Shown here one piece after another: positions 22,025 to 35,074 of a DNA stretch of 64,000 nucleotides (position 1 is its first letter; each line of letters begins with the position of its first letter). The stretch lies in contig VZQC01000280.1 of assembly GCA_009823505.1 (NCBI GenBank), positions 34,978-98,977 on the forward strand, in the 5' to 3' direction. The notes below the pieces were generated by a model that ran no database searches, was not told where the DNA came from, and saw nothing but the letters and a program-made list of their open reading frames with translations. The DNA comes from Rhizomys pruinosus. Lineage: Eukaryota > Chordata > Mammalia > Rodentia > Spalacidae. The translations under genes and the position numbers were made by a program.

Positions 22025-22915
22025 ATGTATAAGTGCACTTGTGTCATGCAATACCCACAGAGGTCAGAAGAGGGCATCAGATTCCCTGAAACTGGAGTGA
22101 TAGAAGGCTGCCATGTGTTGGGCTGGAGAGATAGCCTAGTGGTTAAGAGCACCGACTGCTCTTGCAGAGGACCCGGGTTCAATCCCCAGCACCCACATGG
22201 CGGCTAAGAACCATCTGTAACTCCAATTCCAGGAGAACTCCAGTTCCAGGGGAATCCGAGACCCTCTTCTGACCTCCATGGCATTGCATGACACGGGTGC
22301 ACAAACCTACATGCAGACAGTACTTTCATACACATACATAAATAAATAAAATTAAAAAAAAGAAGGCTGCCATGTGGGTGCTGGGTATTTGTATTAGTCA
22401 GGGTTCTCTTAAGAAACAGAAGCAACAGGACAAATATATTGCTATATACAATTTACTGATTTGCTCATGTGACAGAGTTCATGTAGTCCAACAGTAGCCA
22501 TGCCACACTGGAGAGGGAACTGCTCAGTGCGCAAGGCTAGGTGTTTCAGTAGTCCCAATCTGGTGCTGAAGGCCCAATGGATTCCAGGAGATCTGCCGAT
22601 CTCAGTACATGCTGGGATCCGTAGGGTTGATCACAGCAGCAAGACAAACTCACCAGCGAGAGAGAGGCAAGCCGCAGGAAAAAAGGGACCAGCTCCCTCT
22701 GCCATGGCCTTTAATACTGCCTGCCAGCAGAAGGTAACGCCCACATTTGGGATGGGCCATCCGGGTTGAGGTGGTCCAATCCAAAGATCCTTTTTCTCTT
22801 ATTTGTTCCTTAGTCCAGTCAACCTGACATCCAGGATTAACCATCACAGTCCTGAATCTGGGTCCTCTGCAAGGGCAGCCAGTGTTCTTAGCCACTGAGC
22901 CATTTCTCCAGGCCA
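22025..22915. mobile_element. Nested repeats: B2 and a second element inside an old B2
   Basis: An old antisense B2 is split into 22,025-22,117, 22,361-22,391 and about 22,853-22,915. A young sense B2 (22,118-22,360) is inserted with a 16-bp target duplication, AGAAGGCTGCCATGTG (22,102-22,117 and 22,361-22,376). A further element of about 460 bp starts TGTATTAGTCAGGGTTCTC (about 22,392) and ends near AACCATCACAGT. It resembles a widespread mammalian interspersed repeat of uncertain class. Confidence 0.8.
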
Positions 22916-22920
22916 GGCAC

Positions 22921-23057
22921 ATTTTTTTTATGGGATCACTCTGTAGCCCCGCTGGCATAAAATTTGCATTGTAGAGCAGGATGGCTTCAAACTCACAGAG
23001 ATATGCCTGCCTCTGCTTCATGAGAGCTAGGATTAAATGTGTGCACCACAACCCCCA
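22921..23057 (-). mobile_element. Old B1 SINE
   Basis: Diverged antisense B1: GGGATCACTCTGTAGCCC, then CTCACAGAGATATGCCTGCC and GGATTAAATGTGTGCACCA. Confidence 0.75.
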
Positions 23058-23059
23058 AC

Positions 23060-24790
23060 AGAGGCCATACTCCTAAAGAAAACTGACTCTTTGCCTCCTA
23101 GCATCTGTCAGTTGTCAATCATTCCTCACCTAGGGCTGGGACATTGTACCCACTGCCTGTCTCCGTGAAGGGATTTTACCTGGCTTGGCTTGCACCAACA
23201 TTGGGCACATCTGTCCCAACTGCTCTGAGTTCACATGCCCTCCTTCCCTGTTGTGTTCAGAAAGCAGTTTCCTTGTCGTCCCCACCACCCGTGGCTCTGA
23301 CAGTCTTCTGTTCCCTCTTCCACAGTGATCCCTGAGCCTTGGGGACAGGGTGTGACATGAGTGCCCCACTCAGGGCTGAGTATTCTGCAGTCTCTTATTC
23401 TCTGTACTCTGAGCAATGTTGGATCTCTGTGACAATTGTCATCTTTGTTCCAAGACGCCTCTCTGATGAGGCTTGAGAGACGCATTAGTTAGTACATAGG
23501 TAGAGCAGAAAATCATTAGGAGTTACTTTAGTATTGTGTCCACTTAGCAGAACAGCAGTAGAAAGTTCTCCCCCAGGGTCTGCCACTGCCTAGCCTCATG
23601 TTCCTGGCCTAGATAACAGTGCCAGATAGGACTTTCCTCTTGTGGAGTGGAGCTTAAGTCCAGTAAGCAAGAGATGGGTTGTTCCCTTGACCTTCTGCCA
23701 CTACTGCATCACGGGGCAGGTGTTTCCAGCCTGGTGGTTAGTGCAGCTCGCAGGGCTTATAGATGGATAAGGTTGATGATGATGAAAGTGTGCATGGCAC
23801 TTTCAGTCACTCTGAAGCTGAGCCAGTAGGGATGAAGCTTCAAGGCCATTGCCAGCGTGATGTCTCTCTCCATGGTCTGTGACTCACCTATATGGGGTCT
23901 TTAACAGTAGTATCTACCCATCTCACCTTGTGGAAGCTAAGCAAGACCCAGGGCATAACCTTCTCTATTGGGGTCTATGGCTCCTCACTGGTAATAAGTG
24001 AATAAGAGATGATCTGCTCCTGGTAGCAGATGCTCATTTGTGAACCTGTGGTGTCTAGTGGGGGCATTGTTGCCCCTTGTGTTCCATAGTAACTCCATTC
24101 AGACTCTTTGTATGTGTATATGCATATATTTCAGTTTCTACAGGAGTTGGCTTCCATATAACTTTTCAAAAGGTCTTTAGAATTAGTTCTGCCTCCAAGT
24201 CTTCCCTCCTCTACCTTGCCCTCCCATGCCCCTTCCTGCTAACCCTTCCTGTTCCATTATTTCCCTTCACCCCTTTATATCACTTCATTCTATCTTCCAG
24301 CCCTTCAAAGCCTCCCTTCCACCCATGAACCCGTATTAATTTCATCTCCTTTGGTAGTCCAGATAAAACACACTTGTAAGGATTCAAAGCTAACATCCAC
24401 AAGTGAGAGGAAAATATGTGATGCTCGTCTTTTTCCATCTGGAGACCTCATTCAGAATGACAGTCCCCAGGTCCATTCATTCACCTATGGACTTCATAAT
24501 TTTGTCTAACAGCTGAATAATATTTCATTGTGTAAATGTACTATGCTTTCCTTATTCTTTCATCAGTTGAAGGACATGTAGGCCTTTTCAATTTCATGGT
24601 TATTATAAACAGAGCAGTCATGACCCTGGATGAGTAGGTCTCTCTGTTGTAGGATGTAGAGTCCTTCGGGTATATGCCCAAGAATGGTCTAGCTGGATCA
24701 GTAACCTAGTACGAGCTGTTTGGAGACTTCCACACTGATTTCTGTAGTGGCTTCATCAGTTTTCATTCTCACATAAAATATGAATTATAT
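23060..24790 (-). mobile_element. Old L1 3' end (Lx-like)
   Basis: Minus-strand L1. The end of ORF2 lies at about 24,430-24,780; on the + strand it shows the antisense TATGCCCAAGAATGGT, TCATCAGTTGAAGGACAT and AATATTTCATTGTGTA segments typical of rodent L1 ORF2 C-termini. The 3' UTR-like region extends left to about 23,060. It is more diverged than the adjacent full-length L1 and has no usable reading frame. Confidence 0.6.
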
Positions 24791-26999
24791 ATTTAATTCT
24801 TTGACAATTTGATACATGTATATACTAATTTTGGTCATTTGCACTGACATTACTCTTTATTTCTCCAATTTTTTATTTTTATTTTTTTTAACAATAAGTA
24901 ATAAGTTATGAGTACAAGCATCCTTCATGTAAAACCAATTTGGAAGCAGCTATGCCCAAACCCACACAGCCCAAGGCTCCCACCATCCAACTGGAGGGGC
25001 TTGTATGTACAATCATGTTATCAAATAAGAGTCCAGTCTATATTGCTGTAGTTTCACCATTCGCCCCAATCACAGCCTTTACATTCTACTATGCCCCCTC
25101 TTCCGCAGATTGTTCCCTGGGCTTAGAAAAGGGGCACTGGTGGATGAGAAGCAAAACAGTCTACTTTCTCTGGAGATGTTTTGGACTCTGATCGGTTCTG
25201 GCTGTTTCCTTTCATGGGTTGACAGTTTGTCCAGGAATAACCTTTCAATCCTACTAATGAAGCACAAGCAATTAGATATATAGGTATTTAAACCAATTAT
25301 TATGATAGGTTACTTTCATAGACATAGATGTTTGGATGGTATGCTAATCCATGAATTATATTGTTTCTGTAAAAGATGACGAGGTCTTACTGTGGCTTAT
25401 AACCTCTCCTAACCACTAGAGGATGTAAGCTTGTGGCATCAGCTGTGAATTATTCCTCCAAGGAGAGAGCTAATAGCCAATTAAATTTGGGATATAAAGA
25501 CATGTGGCTGCCACTGCTGCACAGTATTTCCAGGCAGATAAGGTGTAGCTGATGCTGACGGAGGAGTCTTGCTTGACTCAAAGAGACCAATATTTGCTTT
25601 ATTGGTTTAGTAGCCTTTGGCATTCTAGAGACCAACTGTACACTTACAAGTGTGGTCTCAATACATCTTTCCCTTGCTTGCATCAGATCTTCGATAGCAG
25701 GGCCTTACCACATCTCTTCTTGCAGGTATCCTAGTTTACAGGCAAGAAGCCTTTACCTTTTGGGGGGGCTTGGATCCGCTGGCCAACATCTCCTTGGCAT
25801 AATAATCCATTGCTGATATCAGAGCTCTCCTGTATTAATATATTTTGCTTAAATGCACAGCTTGAAAAGACTTTAGTATTATATTTGGATCTGAATAGAG
25901 GATAATCGTTTTTCACATTTCCTATGTCTATTAGTCAATTAAAGAAAGCAGTTATACCGGTTTTGTAAGAGATTACCTCTATAACAGGCAGCTCTAAGTT
26001 ACAGTTAGAGAATGACTTCATTACCATCATGTATTTCTTTGTTCTATGAAAAGGAGTTAAGAAGGTCTCTCATATTAAAACTTTGTAGCCCCTAGAAGGT
26101 AAGGTTCATTAGGACTCATTATAAACAGTTGTTACAAATAGGATCCACAGAGATGTTTGATGCCTGTAGCAGTCTGAGGCTTTTCTTCCTTTTAATGTTT
26201 AGATGGGCCAACTTCTCTGCTGGTATTTCTTGGTACATCCTGCATAATGCAAAGCTGTATCTTTTCTTTCTCAGCCATTAATTTGGTGATATTTTGACCT
26301 GTGGGAACATACAAATATTTTCCCATAGTTAGTTTTAAGATTTAAATTGAAATTTTGACAAAAGGTTTAATATATAACTGTATTCCCCCTTTTTTTAAAT
26401 TTTAGGTTTTTTTTGACCCATGAGTCTCAAAAAGGCAGTTGTAGTACACATACCTATCGGCAGGAATCAAGGTGTAAATTTCATTAAATTTACCCAAGAT
26501 TTTTTGGGTGAGTGTATGTTGTTAACTTGGGAAGCAAGCTTAATTCCTTAAGTTAAATTATCCTACAGGTAAAAGAGAATGTTACAAGATGATACTGTAT
26601 AACACAGAAATTATAGAGAACATTTGTATATGTTAAACCCAAGGTTATTGTTATACAGATTTTAAGTAAAACAAATATGGACAACAATTTATATTTCCAC
26701 TTAACTTAGATGTATTACCGTTTTTATTAAAACCTTTAAACCAATGTTGTCTAATATAGATATTTTTACTTTTACTGAGTCCTAAAATACTATGTAGTTT
26801 GTAGATAGAGTTTGGGCAAAATTGGATACTTGTTAAACTCACATCAATTAAATATACATTACTTCGAATATAGACTTGTGTTCTTCTCCCACCCCTCCAC
26901 CCCTCCAGTTTCACTATTTCAGTCAGTTTTTGATGCAGTCTTTCTGTTGTTGTTCTTTCCAATATGCATGCCTCCCCACAAGAAGTATTTACAACTGGG

Positions 27000-29900
27000 T
27001 TATTGAAGGTGGCATCCACAGATGAAGGATACAATTTGTCGTTTGTTTTTCTGTGACTGCTTTACTTCACTTAACATAATATCTTCTAGTTCCATCCATT
27101 TACCTACAAAGTTCATGATGTTATCTTTCTTTACTGCTGCATAGAACTCCGTTGTGTACATGTACCATATTTTCTCTATCCACTTGTCAGTTGAGGGACA
27201 TTTGGGTTGGTTCCAGATTTTTGCTCTTCTGAACAGAGCTGCAATAAATATAGCTGTGCATGTATTTCTGCAGTAAGATGAATCTTGTCGGTATATACCC
27301 AGGAGTGGTATGACCGGGTCAAATGGCAAGCTCATTTTGAGTTTTCCAAGGGTTCTCCACACTACTTTCCATAGTGGCTGTACAAGTTTACATTCCCACC
27401 TGCAATGGATGAGTGTTCCCCTTTCCCCAAAACCTCTCCAGCACTTAGTATCATTTGTTTTCTTGATCCTAGCCAGTATAATTGGAGTGAGATGATATCT
27501 TAAAGTGGCTTTAATTTGATTTTCCCTAATTATTAGTGATGTTGAACATTTTTTGAGATGTTTCTCAGCCATCTCTAATTCCTCTTCTGAGAAGTCTGTA
27601 TTCAGTTCTTTGCTCCATCTTTTGAGTGATTCATTTGTTTTCTTTCTTCTTTGTTTTTTGAGTAGCTTGTATACTCTGGAAATTAATGCTTTGTCAGATG
27701 CAGTGAAAATTTCCTCCCAACTCTGTGGGTTTTCTCTTCGCTTCCTTTATTGTTTCTTTTGATGTACAGAGGCTTTTGTGTTTAATGAGGTCCCATTTGT
27801 CAATGGTTGATCTTTTTTCTTGTGCAGCTGCTGTGTGATTTAGGAAGTCTTTTCCTATGCCTATGTCTTGTAGTCTGCTGCCAAGTTTTTCTTCTATTTC
27901 CTCCAGAGTTTTGGGTTTCACATTGAGGTCTTTGATCCATCTGGAATTGATTTTTGTACAGGGCGAGAGGTAGGGGTTTAATTTCATTCTTCTACAGGTG
28001 GTGATCCAGTTTTGCCAACACCATTTGCTGAATATACTGTCTTTCCTCCACTGTGTCTTCTTGGCCACCTTGCTGAATATGAGGTGGCTGAAATTGTATG
28101 TGTTCAGGTTTGGAACTTCAGTTTTGTTCCATTGGTCAACTGGCCTGTTTTTGTACCAGTACCAAGCTGTTTTTATGACTATAGCCCTGTAGTATAGTTC
28201 AAAGTCTGGTATAGAGATCTCCCCTGTATTGCTGTTTTCCCTCATGGTTGCCTTGGCTATTCGAGGTCTTTTGTTTTTCCAAATGAAATTAAGGATTTTT
28301 TTCCAAGCTTGTGAAGAAACTCTTGGGGATTTTAATTGGGTTTGCATTAAATCTGTACAAGAGTTTGGGTACAATGGACATTTTTACTGTTTTCCACTCC
28401 ATGAGCATGGGAGGTCCTTCCATCTTCTGATGTCTTCTTCAATTTCCTTCTTCAGGGGTTTAAAATTTTTGTTGTAGAGATCCTTGGTGTGTTTGGATAG
28501 GTTTATTCCTAGGTATTTTATTGTTTTGAGCCTATTTTGAGTGGGAAGGTCTCCTTGTATTCCTTCTTCAGTTGCTTGTTGTTGGTGTAAAGAAAGGCTA
28601 CTGATTTTTCTGGATTTATTTTGCATCCTGCCACTTTACTGAAGCTCTTAATCATTTCTAGCACTTTTCTGATGGAGTTCTTAGCATCCCTTAAGTAAAT
28701 GATATCATCAGCAAAAAGGGATATAGCTCGACTTCCTCTTTTCCAATTAGAACTCCTTTAATTTCCTTTTCTTGCCTTATTGCTCTAGCAAGTGTTTTAA
28801 GCACTATATCGAAGAGGAGTGGTGACAGGGGGCAGCCTTGCTGAGTTCCTACCTTTAAGGGGAATGCTTCTGTCATTTCCCCAGTTAGGATGATATTGGC
28901 TGTGGGTTTCCTGTATATGGTTTTGATTACACTGAGGAATGATCCTTCCAATACAATTCCCTCTAGGACTTTAAGCCTGAGGGATGCTGGATTTTGTCGA
29001 AGGATTTTTCCACATCAATTGAGATGATTGTATGGTTTTTGTCTTTTAGTTCATGTATATGTTTGATGGTGTTTATTGATTTTCATATATTGAACCATCC
29101 CTGCATTTCTGGAATGAATCCAACTTGGTCATGGTGGATGACCTTCTTGATGTGGATCTGTATGCGATTTGCAAGTATTTTATTTAGAATTTTTGCATCT
29201 GTGTTCATTAAGGAGATGGATCTATAGTTCTCCTTTCTGGTTATATATATGCCTGGTTTTGGTAATAGAGTGATGCTAGCTTCATAGAAGGAATCTGGGA
29301 GAACTCCCTCCATTTGTACCCTTCTAAACAACTTGAATAGTAATGGTTGTAAGTCTTTTTAAAATATTTTATAGAATTCTGCCTTGAAGCTATCTGGGCC
29401 TGGGCTTTTCTTGGTTGGGAGGCTTCTTATTACATCTTCAATTTCTTCATATGTTATTGGTCTATTTAGGCTGTTGATCTTTTCTTGGTTGAGTTTGGTG
29501 ATTCCCAGGATTTCAGATATTCATCCATTTCTCCTAGGTTTTCAAATTTAGTAGAGTATAGGTTTTTGAAGTATTCCCATATGATTGTCTGGATCTTTTC
29601 ATTGTCTGTTGTGATATTTCCCATTTCATCACAGATTCTATTGATTTGGAATTGTTCCTTCTTTCTTTTGGTTAACTGGGCTAGAGGTCTGTCTATCTTG
29701 TTTATTCTCTCAAAGAACCAACTTTTGGATTCATTGACTTTTTGCATAGTTTTTTTTCGTTTCCTTTTCATTGGTCTCTGTTCTGAGTTTTGTTATTTCT
29801 TATTGTCTGCTGCATTTTGGGTTCATTTGTTGGTGTCTCTCAAGTACTTTTAGCTGCAGTGTTAGATAGTTCACTTGTGCTCTTTCTGTTTTCTTGATAT

Positions 29901-30830
29901 AGGCACTTAAGGCTATAAACTTCCCTCTTAGAACTGCTTTTAAAGTGTCTCATAGGTTTTGCTGTGTTGTATTATCTTTGTCATTCAGTTCCAGGAATGC
30001 TTTTATTTCTTTCTTTATTTCTTCCTTGACCCATTCATTATTCAGGAGAGTGTTGTTTAGTCTCCATGTGTTCTTGTGGATTGTAGGGCTTATTCTGGTG
30101 TTGATATTGAGTTTTATTACACTGTGGTCTGAGGTAATGCATGAGATTATTTCAATCTTTTTGTATTTGTTTTTTCCTGTGTCCCAGTATATGGTCTATT
30201 TTGTAGAATGTTCCATGGGGTGCTTAGTTGAAAGTGTATTCTCTGGTGTTTGGATCGAATATTCGATAGATGTCTGTGAGGTCCATTTGGTGTATTGTAT
30301 CATTCAGTTCAGATGTCTCTCTGTTTATCATTTGTCCTCTTGATCTTTCTAAAGGACTTAGTGGAGTATTGAAGTCCCTTACTATTAGTGTACTGAGGTT
30401 AATCTGTGACTTGAGATCCTGAAGAGTTGTCTTTATAAATTTTGGTGTACCAGAGTTTGGTGCATATATATTCATGATTGTGAGATCTTCATCGCTTATT
30501 GTTCATTTAACAAAGATGTAATGGCCCTCTTTGTCTCTTTTTATTTCTTTTGCTTTGAAGTATATTTTGTCTGATATTAAAATAACAAAACCTGCTTTCT
30601 TTTTTGTACCATTTGCTTGGAATATTTTCTTCCATCCCTTCACTTTAAGTTGGTGCCTATACTTGAAATTGAGATGGGTTTCTTGTAGACAGCATATAGA
30701 TGGATTTTGTTTTCTAATCCATTCTCCCAGTCTATGTCTTTTGATTGGGGAATTTAGTCCATTAATATTTAAGGTTATAATTGAAAGATGGATGTTGCTT
30801 CTTTTCACCTTATTATCCATTTGGATTTTT
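27000..30830 (-). pseudogene. L1 ORF2 remnant (endonuclease and reverse transcriptase)
   Basis: Successive open pieces in different frames follow the L1 ORF2 order. From the right: the endonuclease start with NINGLNSPIKRHRL and CCLQETH; an internal coiled or RT-N region; RT motifs such as [11 protein letters not shown] (about 28,850); then the Trp/Cys-rich C-terminus with HCRWECK, ending at a stop at 27,000. At least seven frame breaks make it non-functional. Confidence 0.9.
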
Positions 30831-30864
30831 ATTCTCTGATTCTACTCCTACGGCTATGTTTTTA

Positions 30865-32080
30865 TTAGTTTCTTTTCCTAGATGTTTGAGGATTGTTGCT
30901 GCTCTCTTCTGCCCTTTGAATTGCTTCAAGTATTATATGAAGTCTTGGTTTTCTGGACATGTATTCTATCATCTTGTTTATGTCATGGAAGATTTTTCTC
31001 TCTCCTTCAAATATAATTGACATTTTTGCTGGGTAAAGTATTCTGAGTTGGCATCCATAGTCCTTTAACACTGGGAATGCTTTGCTCCATGTTCTTCTTG
31101 CTTTCATGTTTTGTGCCAAGAAGTCAGTTGTAATTCTGATGGGTTTCCCTTTGTATGTGACTTGTTTTTCTTTTGTAGCCCTCAGAATTTTGTCTTTGTT
31201 TTGGGCATCTAGCATTTTAACTATGATATGGTGTGGGAATTTTCTTTTCTGATCTTGTCTATTTGGAGTCCTTTGTGCTTCTTGTATTTGAATGGGTTTT
31301 GTCTTTTTTAGTTTGGGGAAATTTTCATCTATTATTCTGTTAAAGATCTGATTGATGCTATTCTCTTGAGATTCTTCTCCTTCCTCTATTCCTATGATGC
31401 AGAGGTTTGATCTTTTCATACTGTCCCATATTTCCTGGTTGTTCCACTTTTGTGTATTTTTAAATTTTTCATAATCTTTATTTGAGCTTTTTTTAGTTGC
31501 TCTGTGTTATCTTCCATGTCTGATATTCTTTGTTCTGCTTCCTGCATTCTATTTCTAAGGCTTTTTCCTTTCCTTTCTTCTTGATTGGATGAGTGTTCTG
31601 TTTCCTTTTTCATTTCATCCTGTGATTTCTTTAGTATTTCCATTTCTTTTTTGAGCTTCTTAGTCTCTTCTTTGTGCTCCTAACTTTGCTGGTTGGCTTC
31701 CTTTTTCACTGTTTGTACTTTCTTCCGGAGTTTGTTTTTTTCTCCCTCTAGTTCTTTCTGGAGTTTGTCATTCTCTTCCTTAATTCTTTCTGAAGTTTGT
31801 CATTGTATCCCTTTAGGTCCCTTTTGAGTTTTTCATTCCCTCTCTTTAGTTCTCTGACTTCTTTATTTTCTTTAATTTCTCTCCAGAGGTCTGCAATTAT
31901 TCCTCTAAGATTTGTTTCTTGGGTCACCTCCAGGGGGATCCTACTGTAGCTATCTCTTACAGGGTTGGTAGAGCTTGGTGCAGAATTATCCTGCGCCTTT
32001 CCCATGTTATCCCTTTGCCGAGTCCCTGGCATGAGGGTCCCCCCCCCCGGCTTTTTTGCCTGTATTCTGATGCCAATCAC
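30865..32080 (-). pseudogene. L1 ORF1 remnant (RNA-binding chaperone)
   Basis: Three open pieces run N to C. At 32,080-31,748 is a charged helical stretch. At 31,643-31,416 is a coiled coil with NRMQEAEQRISDMED. At 31,419-30,865 are the RRM and C-terminal domain with SNLCIIGIEEGEE. This is the usual order for rodent L1 ORF1. Frameshifts between the pieces make it inactive. Confidence 0.88.
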
Positions 32081-32583
32081 AAATGTCTTTTCACTGTGTT
32101 AGAGTCTGGTTTTGCTTCCCTCCTTCCGATGCTTTTTTTCCCCTCCTCTTTGTTTATTGAGTATTGACTTGTCTAGGTTTCAGGCTTTCAATTTTGTTTA
32201 TATATTGGATATTGGAAATCTAAGTCACTCTTCCCTTCCTGTTCTGAAGGTTCTCCAAAAAATTCCACACGGATAGTCTCTCATCAATTCCAGTTGGGGG
32301 GAGGGGAAAATATGCCTGACTTAGCCCGCCCTGGTACCTGTATGGAGCGGGTTCTGGGGTCCTGTCCTTCAGGAGCACCCCACACGAAGACACAATGTCA
32401 CCAAACCCACCCAGCACTGGCTGCAAAGGCGAAGGGTGGCTCTGCCCAGACAGCCATCCCCTACAAGGGTTTAGGGTTTAGACCCTTTTCCAGCAACCCA
32501 AGAGTCAATCTACCCTAAAATCTACCTGTCTGGAGCGAGTTCCGGGCTCCCGTGCTTCAGGAGCACCCTGCACAAAGACACCC

Positions 32584-33300
32584 CTGACATTACTCTGTTT
32601 AAGCATCCCTCTCCACAGAAACCCTCCATCTTGTCAACAAGCCCACTCCTATTTCGATGCAGCCTTTATTTGACCCACTGAGTTTAACTCAGGTTACTTG
32701 CATGAACGTGAGTGTGGGGTTACTGACTGAAACAGGACTGCCTACACTCCTGAAGAAATGACATCCCTATGCCAGCACCCATCACCTGCCAAAGTCCACA
32801 GTGAGGGGTGGAAACATTTTGTGAGAACAGCACAACAAGCCATGTCTATTGCATGCAGGGACAGTGATCTTAATACCACGAGTAAACAAGGCTGTGAGCA
32901 GCTAGGCAGCATGGGATAGGCAGGAAACACCTGCTCTGAGGTGATGATCTGGTTTTCCTTCTGCTTCTGTATTTTGAATAGTGAAGAATTGCCCCCATCC
33001 CCACAATGATGAGAAATGCTGGGCATGCTGTCACACACTTCCAGTGCCTGCACCAGAGAGCCAGAAGCAGGCAGATCTCTGTGGGTTTGAGGTGATCCAG
33101 GACTAAACAGTAAGATGCCATCTCAAAACAAAACAGTACAAGAATTATTCAAAATGATCCTCCACTGCATAGTACCAGGGGTGGTAGGATCAGGATGGTG
33201 AGCTGCATCCCCTGCCCTACAGGAGCTGGCATCATTGTAGAAGATGTAGAAGAAACACAAAGGTAAGGTATTGTTTACCCAGGTGATATTGAACACAAGC
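32584..33300. other. Intron 1 interval, B1-like element
   Basis: It starts with the right-hand L1 target duplication. A diverged sense B1-like element covers about 33,016-33,130. The sequence from 32,981 onward is repeated at 40,757. No exon is seen. Confidence 0.55.
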
Positions 33301-33320
33301 AAAGAAACAGGAATTTTAAT

Positions 33321-33558
33321 TTTTTTTTTATTTATTTCTGTATGTGTATCAATGTACTGTCTGCATGCAGGTCTGTGCACCCGTGTCGTGCAATGCCGCG
33401 GAGGTCAGAAGAGGGTCTCGGATTCCCCTGGCGCTGGAGTTCTCCTGGAATTGGAGTTTCAGACGGCTCTCGGCCGCCATGTGGGTGCTGGGGATCGAAC
33501 CCGGGTCCTCTGTAAGAGCAGTCGGCGCTCTTAACCGCTAGGCCATCTCTCCAGCCCC
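33321..33558 (-). mobile_element. B2 SINE with target duplication
   Basis: Antisense B2 flanked by AGAAACAGGAATTTTAAT (33,303-33,320 and 33,559-33,576). The same insertion with the same flanks is repeated, with indels, at about 41,100-41,342, which shows the 40.7-48.5 kb block is a recent or artificial copy. Confidence 0.92.
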
Positions 33559-33927
33559 AGAAACAGGAATTTTAATATTATCCAATAGCTGTTAGCATTT
33601 CTTCAAGGGGTAGGTCGCAAACAGAGCCCCAAGGACTGTCTTGAGTGATGATTAGTGGGAGAAAGAAGTCATCACTGAGCAATTGTGGTCAGGTGAGAAA
33701 GGAGTGGGCACAGGAGAACGAGGCCCTGATGCAGCCCAGAAGATGCAGGGGTTGAATGTTGGTCATTGGAGGAAGTGGCTTGATTGAAGTGGAGGGGAAT
33801 GGTAAGAGGTGAAGTGGGTCATCTAGGCCAGATGAAGTCTCCTGGCCTTTGAGTCTGTTTTCTGTTGCTGTAACAAAATGGAAGAAGGTAAGGATTTTAT
33901 AAAGTAAGGAGGTTTATTGGGGTAGAC

Positions 33928-34125
33928 AGAAGGCTCAGGATTAAGAATATTTGCACTTCTTCCAGAGGACCCTAGTTCAGTTCTCATCACCTGGGTCTGA
34001 TGACTCACAACCATGTGTAACCCCAGTTCCAGGGATCCAATGCCTTCTTTCAGTCTCCTCTGTCACCAACATACAAGTGGCATGGGTGCACACACACAAA
34101 TAATATTAATATTAATAATAATACA
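33928..34125 (+). mobile_element. Old B2/B3-like SINE
   Basis: Diverged sense element: GACAGAAGGCTCAGGATTAAGA, CTTCCAGAGGACCCTAG, TGACTCACAACCATGTGTAA, and an A/T-rich tail. Confidence 0.65.
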
Positions 34126-34139
34126 CTCAGTAAAATGTA

Positions 34140-35060
34140 AGGATGTTTCTGTATTTCATAAGTGTGAATGTTGACAGTCCAAGATCAGGCTCTCCATCTG
34201 TCCAGGCTCTGGGAAGACCCTCTGCACATGTCACAACATGGAGAGGAAAGAGCATCTGTCACACAAAGAAGAGACTAACCATGTTGAGTAGCCTGTCTAT
34301 GACAATCCATTCTCTGAGGAACAAGCTGACTCTGTGAGACCAGCATTACTCCTTTCTTAGAGAACGACCTTCAAACCCTAATTCCCCTCACTGGGTCCAC
34401 CTCTCACAGACTGGAACTCTTCTCAACATGGCCACTGTGTGCCCCAAGCCTCCAGCATGGGGAGCCATGGAAGACACACTTAAAACTTGCTCAAACCCCA
34501 GTGCATGAAGCAGATAAGAATCAAAGGGCAGCTGGTGCAGACAGACAGTGCTGAGTGCCAAGTGCTGGTGATGTCCATGGTGATCCCAGAAACAGCCAGC
34601 ATGCACCACTCAAGCAGGTTGTGGGTGAGCCTGGAGCCTGATCCAGACATCGCTGCTGGCGACCACAACAGCTTGCAGAGCTCCAGCTCAGTTCCAAACT
34701 GCTTGTTCTTCCATGATCAGGTCGGCCTGGGCTTGTTGACATGCAATCTGGAATGTTCTCTGAGTTTCAGCTGTGGCTCAAGAAGCTGAGGGACACTCTC
34801 TTAAGCAGCTGTGTTTTGGAAAGACGGCTATGTGGGTTTTTATTATCATGTGTGGTTTATTAAGATTGATGTCTTAGTTACGATGAAATTCTGTTGGTCA
34901 AGGGTAGAAAAGCAGAGAAAAGCTGTGGCCTCTCGTAGCTGCCAACATTTGGGTTTGAACACATGATGTTCTACAACTTAAAAATAATGTTTTAATTTTT
35001 GTCAAACTTATGTGTTAAGAAGCTGTTAGTTTGGGGAGATTATTTCAGTGTCATTTAAAA
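34140..35060. other. Intron 1 interval, nothing recognised
   Basis: Low-repeat sequence with several short open frames on both strands (up to 100 codons at 34,487-34,789). They match no family I know. The block recurs at 41,922-42,850. No splice-flanked CYP2B exon is present. Confidence 0.5.
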
Positions 35061-35074
35061 AATATATATTTAGC

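Larger units (their letters stand above)
24857..32583 (-). mobile_element. Full-length L1 retrotransposon, inactive
   Basis: The 7.7-kb element is bounded by the 13-bp target duplication CTGACATTACTCT (24,844-24,856 and 32,584-32,596), with a T-rich (poly-A complement) start at 24,868-24,890. Read on the minus strand, it has a 5' UTR (about 32,583-32,090), ORF1 pieces (32,080-30,865), ORF2 with endonuclease region (about 30,820-30,220), reverse transcriptase (about 29,800-28,690) and C-terminal region ending at 27,000, then an unusually long 3' UTR of about 2.1 kb (26,999-24,890). Both ORFs are broken by several frameshifts and stops, including one across the reverse transcriptase active-site region near 28,700. 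It is antisense within CYP2B intron 1. Confidence 0.92.

Noticed and set aside
27000..32080. Open frames of 60-226 codons on both strands as host genes
   Set aside because: The minus-strand frames are pieces of L1 ORF2 and ORF1; the plus-strand frames are their shadows.
34388..34789. Overlapping open frames on both strands as a small gene or processed pseudogene
   Set aside because: No recognisable domain, no splice or poly-A evidence, and the two strands mirror each other. I see nothing to support a gene.
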